DNA of 64,000 bases from Brevibacillus thermoruber 423 (GTDB lineage: Bacteria; Bacillota; Bacilli; Brevibacillales; Brevibacillaceae): NCBI RefSeq assembly GCF_000454065.1, contig NZ_KE695650.1, forward strand, positions 349,786-413,785, read 5' to 3'. Below, piece by piece: positions 18,635 to 28,397 of the stretch (position 1 is its first letter; each line of letters begins with the position of its first letter). A model generated the notes under the pieces. The model was given only the letters and a program-made list of their open reading frames with translations, did no database searches and was not told the origin of the DNA. Position numbers and translations under genes: made by a program.

Positions 18635-19888
18635 GTGATACAACGGCATACATGTGAAAACGGTCTGCGGATCGTGACGGAGAAGATTCCTTCCGTGCGT
18701 TCCGTTGCACTGGGCATCTGGGTGGGGACCGGTTCCAAATACGAGACAAAACAGGACAACGGGATTTCCCATTTTCTGGAGCACATGTTTTTCAAGGGGA
18801 CCACATCCCGCTCCGCGAAGGAAATTGCCGAAACATTTGACGAGATTGGCGGCAATGTGAATGCCTTTACCTCCAAGGAGTACACCTGCTACTACGCGCG
18901 GGTGCTGGACCAGCATGCCCCGATTGCGCTTGACGTTCTGGCGGACATGTACTTTCACTCCGTATTTGACGAGGAGGAGTTGGAGAAGGAAAAAAACGTG
19001 GTGATCGAAGAGATCAGCATGTACGAGGATACCCCGGACGATCTGGTGCACGATCTGATCGCCCGCGCCAGCTTCGCCGACCATCCGCTGGGGTCTTCCA
19101 TTCTCGGCACGGAAGAGGTGCTGCGGGCGCTCAAGCGGGACGATTTGATCAACTACATTGAACGGCGCTACCTGCCGGCCAATACTGTGGTGACGGTGGC
19201 GGGCAATTTTGACGAATCCCTGATCGAAGAAATCAAACGGCGCTTCTCCGCGTTTCAGCGCCAGGCCCCTGCGTTTGACGTGGCCCAGCCGGTCTTTGCG
19301 GCCAACGCGATTGCCCAGCACAAGGCCACGGAGCAGGCGCACCTCTGCATTTCGCTGCCCGGCTATCCGGTCGGACACGAGGAGATCTACTCGCTGATTC
19401 TGCTGAACAACGTGCTCGGCGGCAGCATGAGTTCCCGGCTGTTCCAGGAAATCCGCGAAGAACGCGGGCTCGCCTACTCCGTCTACTCGTACCACTCTTC
19501 GTACAAGGAGACGGGAACCTTCACGATCTACACCGGGACGGCGCCGGAGCAGGTCGGGCAAGTCTTTGACATCGTCGCCCACGTTCTGCGGGACGTTGCC
19601 GAGAACGGCATTACCGACAAGGAACTGAACAAGGGCAAGGAGCAGTTGAAGGGAAGCCTGATGCTCAGCCTGGAAAGCACCAACAGCCGCATGAGCCGGC
19701 TGGGCAAAAACGAGCTGCTGCTGGGGCGCCACCTGAGCCTGGACGAGATCCTCGCCAAGATCGACCGCGTCTCCCACGAGTCGGTCCACGCTGTGGCACG
19801 CGAGCTGTTCCGCTCCAAACTGGCGCTGGCGATGGTCAGCCCGCTGGACGGGTTCCCGGCCAATGTGAAAAGCGATATTCTCCTGTAA
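18635..19888 (+). CDS. mlpA: M16 family zinc peptidase MlpA (YmxG)
   Basis: A 417-residue pitrilysin-type protease with the inverted zinc motif HFLEH at residues 46-50 and the third ligand glutamate in the NVVIEEISMYED region about 75 residues later. C-terminal M16 domain contains GLAYSVYSYHSSY. GTG at 18635 follows CGAGGAGG. In B. subtilis MlpA (YmxG) is reported to affect extracellular protease production. It has its own promoter and terminator, so it is a single-gene unit here. Confidence 0.92.
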   Translation: MIQRHTCENGLRIVTEKIPSVRSVALGIWVGTGSKYETKQDNGISHFLEHMFFKGTTSRSAKEIAETFDEIGGNVNAFTSKEYTCYYARVLDQHAPIALDVLADMYFHSVFDEEELEKEKNVVIEEISMYEDTPDDLVHDLIARASFADHPLGSSILGTEEVLRALKRDDLINYIERRYLPANTVVTVAGNFDESLIEEIKRRFSAFQRQAPAFDVAQPVFAANAIAQHKATEQAHLCISLPGYPVGHEEIYSLILLNNVLGGSMSSRLFQEIREERGLAYSVYSYHSSYKETGTFTIYTGTAPEQVGQVFDIVAHVLRDVAENGITDKELNKGKEQLKGSLMLSLESTNSRMSRLGKNELLLGRHLSLDEILAKIDRVSHESVHAVARELFRSKLALAMVSPLDGFPANVKSDILL

Positions 19889-19900
19889 GAAGGGAAGACG

Positions 19901-19928
19901 AAAAATCCGGCATAGGCCGGATTTTTTC
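19901..19928 (+). terminator. Intrinsic terminator after mlpA
   Basis: AAAAATCCGGC (19901-19911) pairs with GCCGGATTTTT (19916-19926) around a 4-base loop; the 3' arm runs into the T tract. Confidence 0.9.
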
Positions 19929-20019
19929 GTATAAGCATGGTGATGACGGGCTGTTGCCCAAACACGGGAAAGATCCGCCAGTGAAGACGCGCGGCGGTTC
20001 GAACAAAGGGGGAAACGGC

Positions 20020-20280
20020 ATGCGTTTGAGCGAGTTGGGCGGCAAGGAGATCATCGGACTGGACAACGGGGAACGGATGGGCGTGATCGGCGACGCGGAT
20101 CTGGAGATCAATACGGAGACGGGACAGATCCGTTCGATCATCATCCCGGGAGGCAGCTTTTTCGGCTTGGGGAAACGGCGCGAGGACATCGTGATCCCCT
20201 GGGAGGCGATCGTCAAAATCGGTCCCGACATGGTGATCATCCACGTGGACAAGAGGGAGCCGCAAGCCTCCGAAAAGTAG
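20020..20280 (+). CDS. ymxH: YlmC/YmxH family sporulation protein (PRC-barrel)
   Basis: An 86-residue PRC-barrel protein of the YlmC/YmxH family, with MRLSELGGKEIIGLDNGERMGVIG-type opening and a conserved WEAIVKIGPDMVII close. Members are restricted to spore formers. Its role is undefined. ATG at 20020 follows AAAGGGGG. Gene order mlpA-ymxH-dpaA is the same as in B. subtilis. Confidence 0.9.
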   Translation: MRLSELGGKEIIGLDNGERMGVIGDADLEINTETGQIRSIIIPGGSFFGLGKRREDIVIPWEAIVKIGPDMVIIHVDKREPQASEK

Positions 20281-20367
20281 GGGCGGGTGTCACCGAACCC
20301 ATAAACGGCGAATAGGATGGGGGTAGACCGCAACGATTTCCGTCATCTTTTTCACACGGAAAAACCT

Positions 20368-20395
20368 TTGCGTTTCGAATCGATTGCAGTAAAAT
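20368..20395 (+). promoter_or_regulatory. Possible promoter of dpaA
   Basis: TTGCGT (20368-20373), 16-base spacer, TAAAAT (20390-20395). In B. subtilis this operon is transcribed by sigma-K in the mother cell; I looked for an AC-N16/17-CATA-type element here and found none that convinces, so the sigma factor is open. Confidence 0.3.
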
Positions 20396-20416
20396 GTGTG
20401 GAAAGGGGAACGCAGC

Positions 20417-21319
20417 ATGCTAACGGGCATACATGTTGCCTTTATCGGCGGCGACGCCCGCCAGTTGGAAGTCATCAAGCGGTGCATACAACTGGATGCC
20501 AGCGTCACGTTGATTGGCTTTGACAACCTGGAAAGCATCTTCACCGGGGCAACGAAGAGACCATTAACATGCGATGTGTTGCGAGACGTGGACGCCCTCA
20601 TCCTTCCCGTGGTCGGTACTGATGACGACGGCTACGTGGAGAGCATCTTCTGCTCCAAGCCGCTGCAGCTTTTGGAGGAGCACGCAGCCAGCCTGCAAAA
20701 GCACTGCGTCGTGTACACCGGCATGGCGAAGCCCTATCTGAGGAATCTGTTGGCTGCCCAGCAGATTTCGCTGGTGGAACTCTTAGATCGTGATGACGTC
20801 GCCATCTACAACTCCATCCCTACGGTGGAGGGAGCGTTGATGATGGCGATTCAACATACTGACATTACGATTCACGGGTCACAGGCCATCGTGCTCGGAC
20901 TGGGGCGGACAGGCATGTCCATGGCGCGGGCTCTGCATGCGCTGGGAGCCCGCGTGAAGGTGGGGGCAAGGCGTCAGGAACACTTGGCGCGCATTTTTGA
21001 AATGGGGCTTACCCCCTTTCATTTCAGCGAATTGAAGCAGCAGGTGAGCAATGCCGATTATATTTTCAACACCGTTCCACAGCTCGTCCTCACAGCGGAA
21101 GTGATTGCCCAGATGCCGCAAACGGCGTTTATACTGGACCTGGCGTCGAAGCCGGGGGGCACTGATTTTCGCTATGCCGAAAGACGAGGCATCAAGGCGC
21201 TTCTCGCTCCCGGATTGCCTGGAATCGTCGCACCGAAAACCGCCGGAAAGATCATGGCCCAAACGCTGTCTCGTCTAATTGCGGAGCAAACGATCACCAG
21301 GGGGAGTCATCATGAGTAA
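20417..21319 (+). CDS. dpaA: Dipicolinate synthase subunit A (SpoVFA)
   Basis: DpaA with DpaB converts the dihydrodipicolinate precursor to dipicolinic acid, the Ca-chelating spore core compound. The 300-residue protein has an N-terminal alpha/beta domain and a Rossmann NAD(P)-binding domain with LGLGRTGMSMARAL near residue 155. ATG 20417 follows AAAGGGG. The stop lies inside the start of dpaB (ATGAGTAA), so the subunits are translationally coupled. Confidence 0.95.
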   Translation: MLTGIHVAFIGGDARQLEVIKRCIQLDASVTLIGFDNLESIFTGATKRPLTCDVLRDVDALILPVVGTDDDGYVESIFCSKPLQLLEEHAASLQKHCVVYTGMAKPYLRNLLAAQQISLVELLDRDDVAIYNSIPTVEGALMMAIQHTDITIHGSQAIVLGLGRTGMSMARALHALGARVKVGARRQEHLARIFEMGLTPFHFSELKQQVSNADYIFNTVPQLVLTAEVIAQMPQTAFILDLASKPGGTDFRYAERRGIKALLAPGLPGIVAPKTAGKIMAQTLSRLIAEQTITRGSHHE

Positions 21320-21911
21320 ACTGCAGGGAAAGACCATTGGTTTCGGTTTGTCCGGTTCCCACTGCACGTTTGACGAGACGATGCCGCAGATCAAACGGCT
21401 GGTGGACGCAGGCGCGAGAGTCGTCCCGATTGTCACGCAGACGATCCTGACGACGGACACGCGCTTCGGCACTTCGGAAAGCTGGCAGCGCAAGCTTGTG
21501 GAAATTACGGGGGAAACGCTGATCACCTCGATTCCGGAGGCGGAGCCGTTGGGGCCGTCGAAGCTGCTGGACGTGATGGTGATCGCCCCCTGCACGGGAA
21601 GCACGACCAGCCGTCTGGCCAACGCGATCACCGACAGCCCGGTGTTGATGGCAGCCAAGGCGACGATGCGCAACTTGCGGCCGGTCGTCATCGCCATTTC
21701 CACCAATGACGGCCTCGGCTTGAACGCAGCCAACATCGCCAAGCTGCTCGCGGCCAAAAACATTTACTTTGTTCCGTTTGGACAGGATGCGCCGGAGAAA
21801 AAGCCCAATTCGCTTGTCGCCCGCATGGATTTGATCTTGGAGACGTGTGAAGCTGCTTTGGAAGGCCGACAGTTGCAACCCTTGTTAATAGAAAGATACA
21901 ACTATTCGTAA
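21312..21911 (+). CDS. dpaB: Dipicolinate synthase subunit B (SpoVFB), flavoprotein family
   Basis: A 199-residue flavoprotein-like subunit with IGFGLSGSHCTFDETM near the N terminus and the VIAPCTGSTTSRLANAI motif around residues 95-110. Length matches B. subtilis SpoVFB. It overlaps dpaA by 8 bases. Functions in the mother cell late in sporulation. asd follows after 32 bases, so dipicolinate and lysine/diaminopimelate synthesis appear linked transcriptionally. Confidence 0.95.
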   Translation: MSKLQGKTIGFGLSGSHCTFDETMPQIKRLVDAGARVVPIVTQTILTTDTRFGTSESWQRKLVEITGETLITSIPEAEPLGPSKLLDVMVIAPCTGSTTSRLANAITDSPVLMAAKATMRNLRPVVIAISTNDGLGLNAANIAKLLAAKNIYFVPFGQDAPEKKPNSLVARMDLILETCEAALEGRQLQPLLIERYNYS

Positions 21912-21943
21912 TAGCTGAAATGCGATTTGGAGGAGAGTAAAAG

Positions 21944-22984
21944 ATGGCGAACCAACTGACCTACAACGTCGCTGTGGTCGGCGCGACCGGCGCAGTCGGG
22001 CAGCAGATGATCAAGATTCTCGAAGAGCGCGATTTTCCGGTCAAGCAGCTGAAGCTGCTCGCTTCCGGACGTTCCGCCGGCAAGACCGTCCCCTTCAAGG
22101 GACAGGAAATCGTCGTGGAAGAGGCGACGCCGGACAGCTTTGCCGGAGTGGATTTTGCCTTGTTCAGCGCCGGTGGGGCGGTCAGCAAGGAGCTGGCTCA
22201 TCACGCCGTGCGTCACGGTGCCGTGGTGATTGACAACACCAGCGCGTTCCGGATGGACCCGGACGTCCCCCTCGTCGTGCCGGAAGTGAACATGGAGGCC
22301 GCGCTCAAGCACAAGGGGATCATTGCCAATCCGAACTGCTCGACGATTCAGATGGTAGCCGCTTTGAAACCCTTGTATGATCGGTATGGAATAGATCGCA
22401 TCATCGTCTCCACGTATCAGGCTGTATCCGGTGCGGGGGCGTCCGCCATTCAGGAGCTGTTGACGCAGACCCGCGACGTTCTGGACGGCAAGCAGCCGGA
22501 GTGCAAGGTGCTGCCTGTCGGCAAGCTGCCGGTGCATCACCCGATCGCCTTTAACGCCATTCCGCAGATCGACGTGTTCACGGACAACGGCTTCACGTAC
22601 GAAGAGATGAAAATGGTCAACGAGACCAAGAAGATTCTCGGTGACGACAGCGTACAGGTTTCCGCCACGTGCGTGCGCATCCCGGTCGTCTACGGCCACA
22701 GCGAAGCCGTCTACGTGGAGCTGAAACAGGACTACGACCTGGTCGAAGTGAAGTCTCTCTTGGAACAGGCGCCTGGCGTCGTGCTGGTTGATCAGCCGGA
22801 AGAGCAGCGTTATCCGCTGGCGACGGATGCGGCCGGCAAGCTGGACGTGTTTGTCGGTCGGGTAAGACGCGACCTGCATCATCCCCGCGGACTGCACATG
22901 TGGATCGTTTCCGACAACTTGCTCAAAGGTGCGGCTTGGAATACGGTACAAATCGCTGAAGAACTCATCAAAGCACGAGCATAG
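21944..22984 (+). CDS. asd: Aspartate-semialdehyde dehydrogenase
   Basis: Reduces beta-aspartyl phosphate to aspartate semialdehyde, the branch point to lysine/diaminopimelate, dipicolinate, threonine and methionine. The 346-residue protein has the NADP-binding GATGAVGQQM near residue 13, the nucleophile Cys132 in NPNCSTIQ, and the HHPIAFN region later. ATG at 21944 follows GGAGGAGAG. Followed by dapG 11 bases later. Confidence 0.97.
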   Translation: MANQLTYNVAVVGATGAVGQQMIKILEERDFPVKQLKLLASGRSAGKTVPFKGQEIVVEEATPDSFAGVDFALFSAGGAVSKELAHHAVRHGAVVIDNTSAFRMDPDVPLVVPEVNMEAALKHKGIIANPNCSTIQMVAALKPLYDRYGIDRIIVSTYQAVSGAGASAIQELLTQTRDVLDGKQPECKVLPVGKLPVHHPIAFNAIPQIDVFTDNGFTYEEMKMVNETKKILGDDSVQVSATCVRIPVVYGHSEAVYVELKQDYDLVEVKSLLEQAPGVVLVDQPEEQRYPLATDAAGKLDVFVGRVRRDLHHPRGLHMWIVSDNLLKGAAWNTVQIAEELIKARA

Positions 22985-22995
22985 GGGAGAGGTTT

Positions 22996-24222
22996 GTGAA
23001 AATTCTCGTCCAGAAGTTCGGCGGTTCTTCCCTGACGACGGAAGAGTGCCGAATGAGGGCCATTACGCATATGGAACGAGCGCTCGACGAAGGCTATGCC
23101 CTCGTCGTCGTCGTGTCTGCGATGGGCCGCAAAGGCGACCCGTATGCGACCGACACGCTCCTGCAGTTGATTCGCAACAACGGCAACCGTCTGCCCAGCA
23201 GGGAGACGGACCTGCTCATGCACACCGGAGAAATCATCTCCGCCACCGTGATGTGCAGTATGTTGAACGCCCGCGGCATCAAGTCCACCATCCTGACGGG
23301 CGGGCAGGCAAACATCGTCACGACCGACGAGTTTACCAACGCCCAGATCGAATCGATCGATCCGGGCCGCATCCTCAAGGAACTGGAAGCGGGGTACGTG
23401 GTCATCGTCCCCGGTTTTCAGGGGCGCACGGCCGATTGGGAGATCACCACGCTGGGACGGGGCGGCAGCGACACGACGGCGACTGCGCTCGGTGTCGCCC
23501 TCCGCGCCGAAAGGGTGGACATTTTTACGGACGTGAACGGCATCATGACGGCTGATCCGCGCATTGTCGAGGAAGCGCAGCCGCTCAGCACGGTGACGTA
23601 TACGGAAATTTGCAACATGGCCCACCTGGGGGCAAAAGTGATCCATCCCCGCGCGGTGGAGATCGCGATGCAGGCCAACGTGCCGATTCGGGTGCGCTCC
23701 ACGTTTTCAGACGACCCCGGCACGCTGGTGACCACCATGCTGGAAATTGACAAGATGGGTTATACTGTACACGACCGTCTGGTGATGGGCATCGCGCACG
23801 TGCCGAACATCACGCAGATCAAGGTGGCGAACAAGGACGGAACGTACGACACCCAACTGCAGGTGTTCAAGGCGATGGCCCATCACAACATCAGCGTGGA
23901 CTTTATCAACGTGAATCCGCTGGGCGTGGCGTACACCGTCCACGACGAGATGAGCGAAAAAGCTGCGCGGATTTTGAACGACATGGGATACGAACCGCAG
24001 ATTTTGCCGCACTGCGCCAAAGTCTCCGTCATCGGGGCGGGGATTGCCGGCGTTCCTGGTGTAATGGCGCAGATTGTGGAGGCGCTGACGCAGGAAGACA
24101 TCCAGATCTTGCAGTCGGCCGACTCGCATACGACCATCTGGGTACTGGTGCACGAAACGGACATGGTGCGGGCGGTTCGCGCCCTGCACAAACAGTTCAA
24201 GCTGCACATCGGACACATGTAG
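22996..24222 (+). CDS. dapG: Aspartate kinase I (DapG type)
   Basis: Phosphorylates aspartate, first step of the aspartate family. The 408-residue protein has KFGGSSL at residues 7-13, a kinase domain to about 240 including GRGGSDTTA, and two C-terminal ACT domains. The dapG gene position in asd-dapG-dapA is that of the B. subtilis isozyme inhibited by meso-diaminopimelate; that regulation is inferred. GTG start at 22996 with GGGGAGAGG upstream. Confidence 0.95.
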   Translation: MKILVQKFGGSSLTTEECRMRAITHMERALDEGYALVVVVSAMGRKGDPYATDTLLQLIRNNGNRLPSRETDLLMHTGEIISATVMCSMLNARGIKSTILTGGQANIVTTDEFTNAQIESIDPGRILKELEAGYVVIVPGFQGRTADWEITTLGRGGSDTTATALGVALRAERVDIFTDVNGIMTADPRIVEEAQPLSTVTYTEICNMAHLGAKVIHPRAVEIAMQANVPIRVRSTFSDDPGTLVTTMLEIDKMGYTVHDRLVMGIAHVPNITQIKVANKDGTYDTQLQVFKAMAHHNISVDFINVNPLGVAYTVHDEMSEKAARILNDMGYEPQILPHCAKVSVIGAGIAGVPGVMAQIVEALTQEDIQILQSADSHTTIWVLVHETDMVRAVRALHKQFKLHIGHM

Positions 24223-24274
24223 CACCATTTGCCGCACGGCAGATGGGGGAACAATCGAGGAGGAGTTGGAGGAC

Positions 24275-25141
24275 GTGGCACGTTTTGGCCGACTGGTTAC
24301 CGCCATGGTGACCCCGTTTACGGAACAATTGCAAATCGACTACGAGAAAACGGAACGACTGATTGACCATCTGCTGTCGACCGGTACGGAAGCGCTGGTG
24401 GTCAGCGGGACGACCGGTGAATCGCCGACCCTGACCCGTTCCGAAAAACTGGACTTGTTCCGGCATGTCGTGGCGTACGCGAAAGGCAAATGCCACATCA
24501 TCGCCGGGACGGGGAGCAACGATACGGCCGCCAGCATCGAATTCACGCAGGAAGTGGAAAAGATCGGCGTGGACGCCGTGATGCTGGTGGCGCCTTACTA
24601 CAGCCGTCCGTCGCAGGAAGGCTTGTACCGGCACTTCAAGGCGCTGGCTGAAGCTACCAACCTGCCGGTGATGCTGTACAACGTGCCCGGCCGCACCGGC
24701 GTCAACATGGCCGCCGAAACCACCGTGCGGTTGGCGCAGCTTCCCAATGTGGTGTGCATCAAGGAAGCGTCCGGCAACCTGTCGCAAATCGCCCGGATTG
24801 TCGAGGAGGCGCCCGAGGGATTTGAACTGTACAGCGGGGACGACGCGCTGACGCTGCCGATTCTGTCCGTAGGCGGCGTCGGTGTGGTCAGCGTGGCCAG
24901 CCACGTCGTTGGCAGCGAGATGGCGGAGATGATGGCGGCCTTCTTCGGAGGCGACAACGCCAAGGCGGCGGCCCTTCACCGCAAGCTGCTGCCCGTGTTC
25001 GAAGGGCTGTTCAAATACCCGAGCCCCGGTCCGACGAAGGCGGCACTGGAGAAGCTGGGCGTGCCGGTGGGCGGCGTTCGCCTGCCGCTGGTGGAGCTCA
25101 ACGACGAGGAAAAAGCGTTTGTGCATTCGCTGCTGCAATAA
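24275..25141 (+). CDS. dapA: 4-hydroxy-tetrahydrodipicolinate synthase
   Basis: Condenses pyruvate with aspartate semialdehyde; the product feeds both diaminopimelate and dipicolinate. The 288-residue TIM barrel has GTTGESPTL near residue 45, Tyr135 in LYNVPGRTG and the Schiff-base Lys163 in CIKEASGN. I chose GTG 24275; the in-frame TTG at 24266 sits too near GAGGAGG. A terminator follows. Confidence 0.95.
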   Translation: MARFGRLVTAMVTPFTEQLQIDYEKTERLIDHLLSTGTEALVVSGTTGESPTLTRSEKLDLFRHVVAYAKGKCHIIAGTGSNDTAASIEFTQEVEKIGVDAVMLVAPYYSRPSQEGLYRHFKALAEATNLPVMLYNVPGRTGVNMAAETTVRLAQLPNVVCIKEASGNLSQIARIVEEAPEGFELYSGDDALTLPILSVGGVGVVSVASHVVGSEMAEMMAAFFGGDNAKAAALHRKLLPVFEGLFKYPSPGPTKAALEKLGVPVGGVRLPLVELNDEEKAFVHSLLQ

Positions 25142-25157
25142 ACTGGCGGCTGCAGCC

Positions 25158-25207
25158 AAAAAGCTGTCCCGAAGGCGGAGAAAGCGCCGGACGGGCAGCT
25201 TTTTTTG
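25158..25207 (+). terminator. Intrinsic terminator after dapA
   Basis: AAAAAGCTGTCCCG (25158-25171) pairs with CGGGCAGCTTTTT (25192-25204) with one bulge; an inner GGCG/CGCC stem is also possible. Ends in a long T run. Confidence 0.85.
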
Positions 25208-25244
25208 CGTCGTGACACGGGTACAATCTTTTGGTTCTTTTTTC

Positions 25245-25274
25245 TTGTGTTCCGCTTTTGCGTTCGGTTATAAT
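25245..25274 (+). promoter_or_regulatory. Promoter of rnjB
   Basis: TTGTGT (25245-25250), 18-base spacer, TATAAT (25269-25274). It lies between the dapA terminator and rnjB. Confidence 0.65.
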
Positions 25275-25341
25275 GATACTAAGTGATTTGGGGCGGTTTT
25301 TTTGAGTGTAATGGACAACTAAATATAGGAGGTTACACGTT

Positions 25342-27018
25342 TTGGCAAAATCGAAACACTCTGTTCTCATTTTCGCCCTGGGCGGAGTTGGCGAAATTGG
25401 GAAGAACATGTACGTGGTGCAGTGCGATGACGACATCGTGGTCCTCGACGCCGGATTAAAATTCCCGGAAGAGGAAATGCTGGGAATTGACATGGTCATT
25501 CCGGACATCACGTACCTGGAGGAACATCGTGACAAGGTTCGCGGCATCATTATCACGCACGGACACGAAGATCACATCGGCGGTCTCAGCTATGTGCTCA
25601 AACACCTCAATGTGCCCGTTTACGCCACAAAACTTACTCTGGGCCTGATTGAAGCCAAGCTGAAGGAAGCGGGTATCTTGGCGGATACCAAGCGGGTTTT
25701 GATCAACAGCGACTCGGAGATTGTTCTCGGCAAGATGAAAGCGACGTTTTTCCGCGTCAACCACAGCATCCCGGACAGCGTCGGGGTTTGCCTGGAGACG
25801 CCGGAAGGGTACATCGTGCACACCGGGGACTTCAAGTTTGACCAGACGCCGGTCAACAATCAACAGGCGGATCTGGCAAAGATGGCGATGATCGGTGACC
25901 GGGGAGTCCTGTGTCTCTTGTCTGACAGTACCAATGCCGAACGGCCGGGATTCACCGGTTCGGAACGTGCAGTCGGCATGGCGATCAAGGATGTCTTTAG
26001 CAAGGCGAGGGGACGCATCATCGTTTCCACCTTTGCGTCCAACGTCCACCGCATTCAGCAGGTGGTGGATGCGGCGCTTCAGTTCAACCGCAAGATTACG
26101 GTTGTCGGCCGGAGCATGCAAAACGTCATCAACATCAGCATGGACCTGGGTTACCTGAATGTGCCCGAGGGCTTGTTTGTCGAGACGGATGAAGTAAACA
26201 AGCTTCCAGCCGAACAAGTTGTCATTCTCTCCACTGGAAGTCAAGGGGAGCCGATGTCCGCGCTCACCCGGATGGCCCGATCCGCCCATCGGAAAATTGA
26301 CATCCTTCCAGGGGATACGGTCGTGATTGCCGCGACGCCCATCCCGGGCAACGAAAAATACGTGGCGCGCACGATCGACCAGTTGTATCGCATTGGCGCA
26401 GAAGTAATTTACGGCGGTCACGGACCCAGCGGCACCGTCCACGTTTCCGGTCACGGCAGCCAGGAAGAACTGCGGCTGATGCTCAACCTGATGAAACCCA
26501 AGTACTTTATCCCCATTCACGGCGAATACCGCATGCTGCGGATGCACGGCATTCTGGCGGAACAAGTGGGCGTTCCGCGGGAGAACATCTTCCTGCTGGA
26601 CAACGGCGACACGGTGGAGATCTCCGGCGGCAAAGCCCGATACGGTCCGAAAGTACACGCCGGCAACGTGCTGATTGACGGTCTCGGCGTCGGCGACGTC
26701 GGCAATATCGTACTGAGAGACCGCAAACTGCTCTCTCAAGATGGCATTCTGGTAGTTGTCGTTACACTCAGCAAACAAAATGGCACGATCCTGTCTGGTC
26801 CTGACATCATCTCCCGCGGATTCGTCTATGTGCGTGAATCCGAAGAACTGCTGGACGAGGCGAATCGCATAGTGACCCAAACACTTGTCAAATGCATGGA
26901 AGAAAACGTGAACGAGTGGTCTTCCCTGAAAAACAACGTCAAAGAAGCACTGGGGCGCTTCCTGTACGATCAGACGCGCCGCCGTCCGATGATTCTGCCC
27001 ATCATCATGGAAGTGTAA
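25342..27018 (+). CDS. rnjB: Ribonuclease J (RnjB type)
   Basis: RNase J is a metallo-beta-lactamase/beta-CASP 5'-3' exo- and endoribonuclease of Gram-positive RNA decay. The 558-residue protein has HGHEDH at residues 73-78, HTGDF near 157, the beta-CASP region with STFASNVHR, and the later GHGPSGTVHVSGH. Start TTG 25342 with AGGAGG upstream. Position after dapA matches B. subtilis rnjB. Single-gene unit with its own promoter and terminator. Confidence 0.94.
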   Translation: MAKSKHSVLIFALGGVGEIGKNMYVVQCDDDIVVLDAGLKFPEEEMLGIDMVIPDITYLEEHRDKVRGIIITHGHEDHIGGLSYVLKHLNVPVYATKLTLGLIEAKLKEAGILADTKRVLINSDSEIVLGKMKATFFRVNHSIPDSVGVCLETPEGYIVHTGDFKFDQTPVNNQQADLAKMAMIGDRGVLCLLSDSTNAERPGFTGSERAVGMAIKDVFSKARGRIIVSTFASNVHRIQQVVDAALQFNRKITVVGRSMQNVINISMDLGYLNVPEGLFVETDEVNKLPAEQVVILSTGSQGEPMSALTRMARSAHRKIDILPGDTVVIAATPIPGNEKYVARTIDQLYRIGAEVIYGGHGPSGTVHVSGHGSQEELRLMLNLMKPKYFIPIHGEYRMLRMHGILAEQVGVPRENIFLLDNGDTVEISGGKARYGPKVHAGNVLIDGLGVGDVGNIVLRDRKLLSQDGILVVVVTLSKQNGTILSGPDIISRGFVYVRESEELLDEANRIVTQTLVKCMEENVNEWSSLKNNVKEALGRFLYDQTRRRPMILPIIMEV

Positions 27019-27329
27019 TGCTGCACGTCGAGAAATATTCATGGAACCCTTGATTGATCAAGGGTTCCTTTTGTTTTTGTTGCCCGACAACGAGGGCTTT
27101 GACACCCATTTGACAACCGTTCGTACGAAAAAGTCCAGGAAAAATCAAAGGTCCCGTGTTGCCACGTATCCTGACCATCCGGCCGTTCATTCAATGGGGT
27201 ACATGTACAGTCCCGACAGGCCAAAACCGCCGTCATACGTTTGTTTGCCTGCCTTTTCCGCATTTCCAGAAGTGTATCGTTTTCCCTCGCCCAATCCATA
27301 CTAACGGAGGAAAGCGAGGAGGATGGTTC
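27019..27329 (+). other. 311-base gap between rnjB and tepA
   Basis: It holds the rnjB terminator (27043-27078), two TTTGACA copies (27099-27105 and 27109-27114 region) without a matching -10, and a 10-base palindrome TTCGTACGAA (27120-27129). Open frames here start within the terminator or lack a ribosome-binding site, so I call no gene. No convincing tepA promoter was seen. Confidence 0.5.
27043..27078 (+). terminator. Intrinsic terminator after rnjB
   Basis: GGAACCCTTGA (27043-27053) pairs exactly with TCAAGGGTTCC (27058-27068) around TTGA, followed by TTTTGTTTTTG. Confidence 0.92.
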
Positions 27330-28142
27330 ATGCCAAACCGACGAATAACCGATTACCTGAACCGACCGCCTTTTTCGGGAAGTCAGGACGTCCCCCAGCC
27401 GGCACCGGCGGAGCAGCCGCAGCCGGCTACGGCGCCGCCGGCGGAAGCGCCGGGAACCGAGGATCAGAAAAAGAAGGTGCTCGATTCGATTACCCAGCTC
27501 GGGCAAACCAATGTCCCGCAGTTGGAGAGCAACATCTACTGCTTGACGATTATCGGGCAGGTGGAGGGGCATATCCAACTGCCGCCCCAAAACAAGACCA
27601 CCAAGTATGAGCACATCATTCCGCAGCTGGTGGCGGCCGAGCAAAACAGCAAGGTGGAAGGAGTGCTGGTGATCCTCAACACCGTGGGCGGCGATGTGGA
27701 AGCGGGACTGGCGATCGCGGAGATGGTCTCATCCCTCTCCAAACCCGTCGTCACCCTGGTGCTGGGCGGCGGACACAGCATCGGCGTGCCGATTGCCGTC
27801 GCGGGCGACTACTCGTTTATCGCCGAAACCGCGACGATGACGATTCACCCCATCCGCCTGACCGGATTGGTGATCGGCGTGCCGCAAACGTTCGAATACC
27901 TGGATAAAATGCAGGACCGGGTGGTCAGTTTTATCGCCCGCCACTCCAAGATTTCGGAAGAGAAGTTTCGCGAGCTGATGCTGCGCACCGGCGAGCTGAC
28001 CCGCGACATCGGGACCAACGTGATCGGCGCCGATGCGGTCAAATACGGGCTGATTGACGAAGTGGGCGGATTGGGCAAAGCGCTGAAAAAACTGAATGAG
28101 CTGATTGAAAAGGCGCGCAGCGGAGAGAAGGTGCTGCAGTGA
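27330..28142 (+). CDS. tepA: ClpP-like serine protease TepA (translocation-enhancing protein)
   Basis: A 270-residue ClpP/SppA-fold protein orthologous to B. subtilis TepA (YmfB), reported to support export of presecretory proteins and germination. After a proline/alanine-rich N terminus (about 20-50) comes the ClpP fold with [14 protein letters not shown] (probable nucleophile Ser) and the [14 protein letters not shown] segment (probable His). ATG 27330 has GAGGAGG upstream; longer frames to 27156 lack a ribosome-binding site. The stop overlaps the next start by 3 bases. Confidence 0.9.
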   Translation: MPNRRITDYLNRPPFSGSQDVPQPAPAEQPQPATAPPAEAPGTEDQKKKVLDSITQLGQTNVPQLESNIYCLTIIGQVEGHIQLPPQNKTTKYEHIIPQLVAAEQNSKVEGVLVILNTVGGDVEAGLAIAEMVSSLSKPVVTLVLGGGHSIGVPIAVAGDYSFIAETATMTIHPIRLTGLVIGVPQTFEYLDKMQDRVVSFIARHSKISEEKFRELMLRTGELTRDIGTNVIGADAVKYGLIDEVGGLGKALKKLNELIEKARSGEKVLQ

Positions 28143-28369
28143 TTTTCTACTCGGTCGTTCCGATGGAAGTGGTGTTCGCCAACATGGAGCAGGTGGAAAA
28201 GCGGGAACTGCGCGAACTGCCGCTGGGCGAGGCCACCATGGTGGTGGAACCTACAGGGCCCTACGAGGGCCGGATCGTGCGGCTGATCAGTCCCAACCCC
28301 CAGGATTACCTCAATCCGCGCCTGGCTCCCGGCGAGACGGTTCGCTTTCGCCCCGATTGGCACGCCTAA
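28139..28369 (+). CDS. YlzJ-like family protein
   Basis: A 76-residue protein of the YlzJ-like family, usually found beside tepA in Bacillales. It begins with GTG overlapping the tepA stop (GTGA), so it is translationally coupled. The sequence has the family opening [13 protein letters not shown] and a conserved middle [22 protein letters not shown]. Function is unknown. Confidence 0.82.
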   Translation: MIFYSVVPMEVVFANMEQVEKRELRELPLGEATMVVEPTGPYEGRIVRLISPNPQDYLNPRLAPGETVRFRPDWHA

Positions 28370-28397
28370 GAAGTCCTGTATTTCTATGAATTTCCTG

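Noticed and set aside
20281..20416. Sigma-K promoter for dpaA
   Set aside because: CATA occurs (in CCCATAAACG), but the downstream bases and spacing do not fit the consensus.
27041..27304. 87-codon + strand frame after rnjB
   Set aside because: It starts inside the rnjB terminator hairpin and has no ribosome-binding site.
27156..27329. N-terminal extension of tepA by 58 residues
   Set aside because: No ribosome-binding site at 27156, while GAGGAGG lies directly before the ATG at 27330, which gives the normal length.
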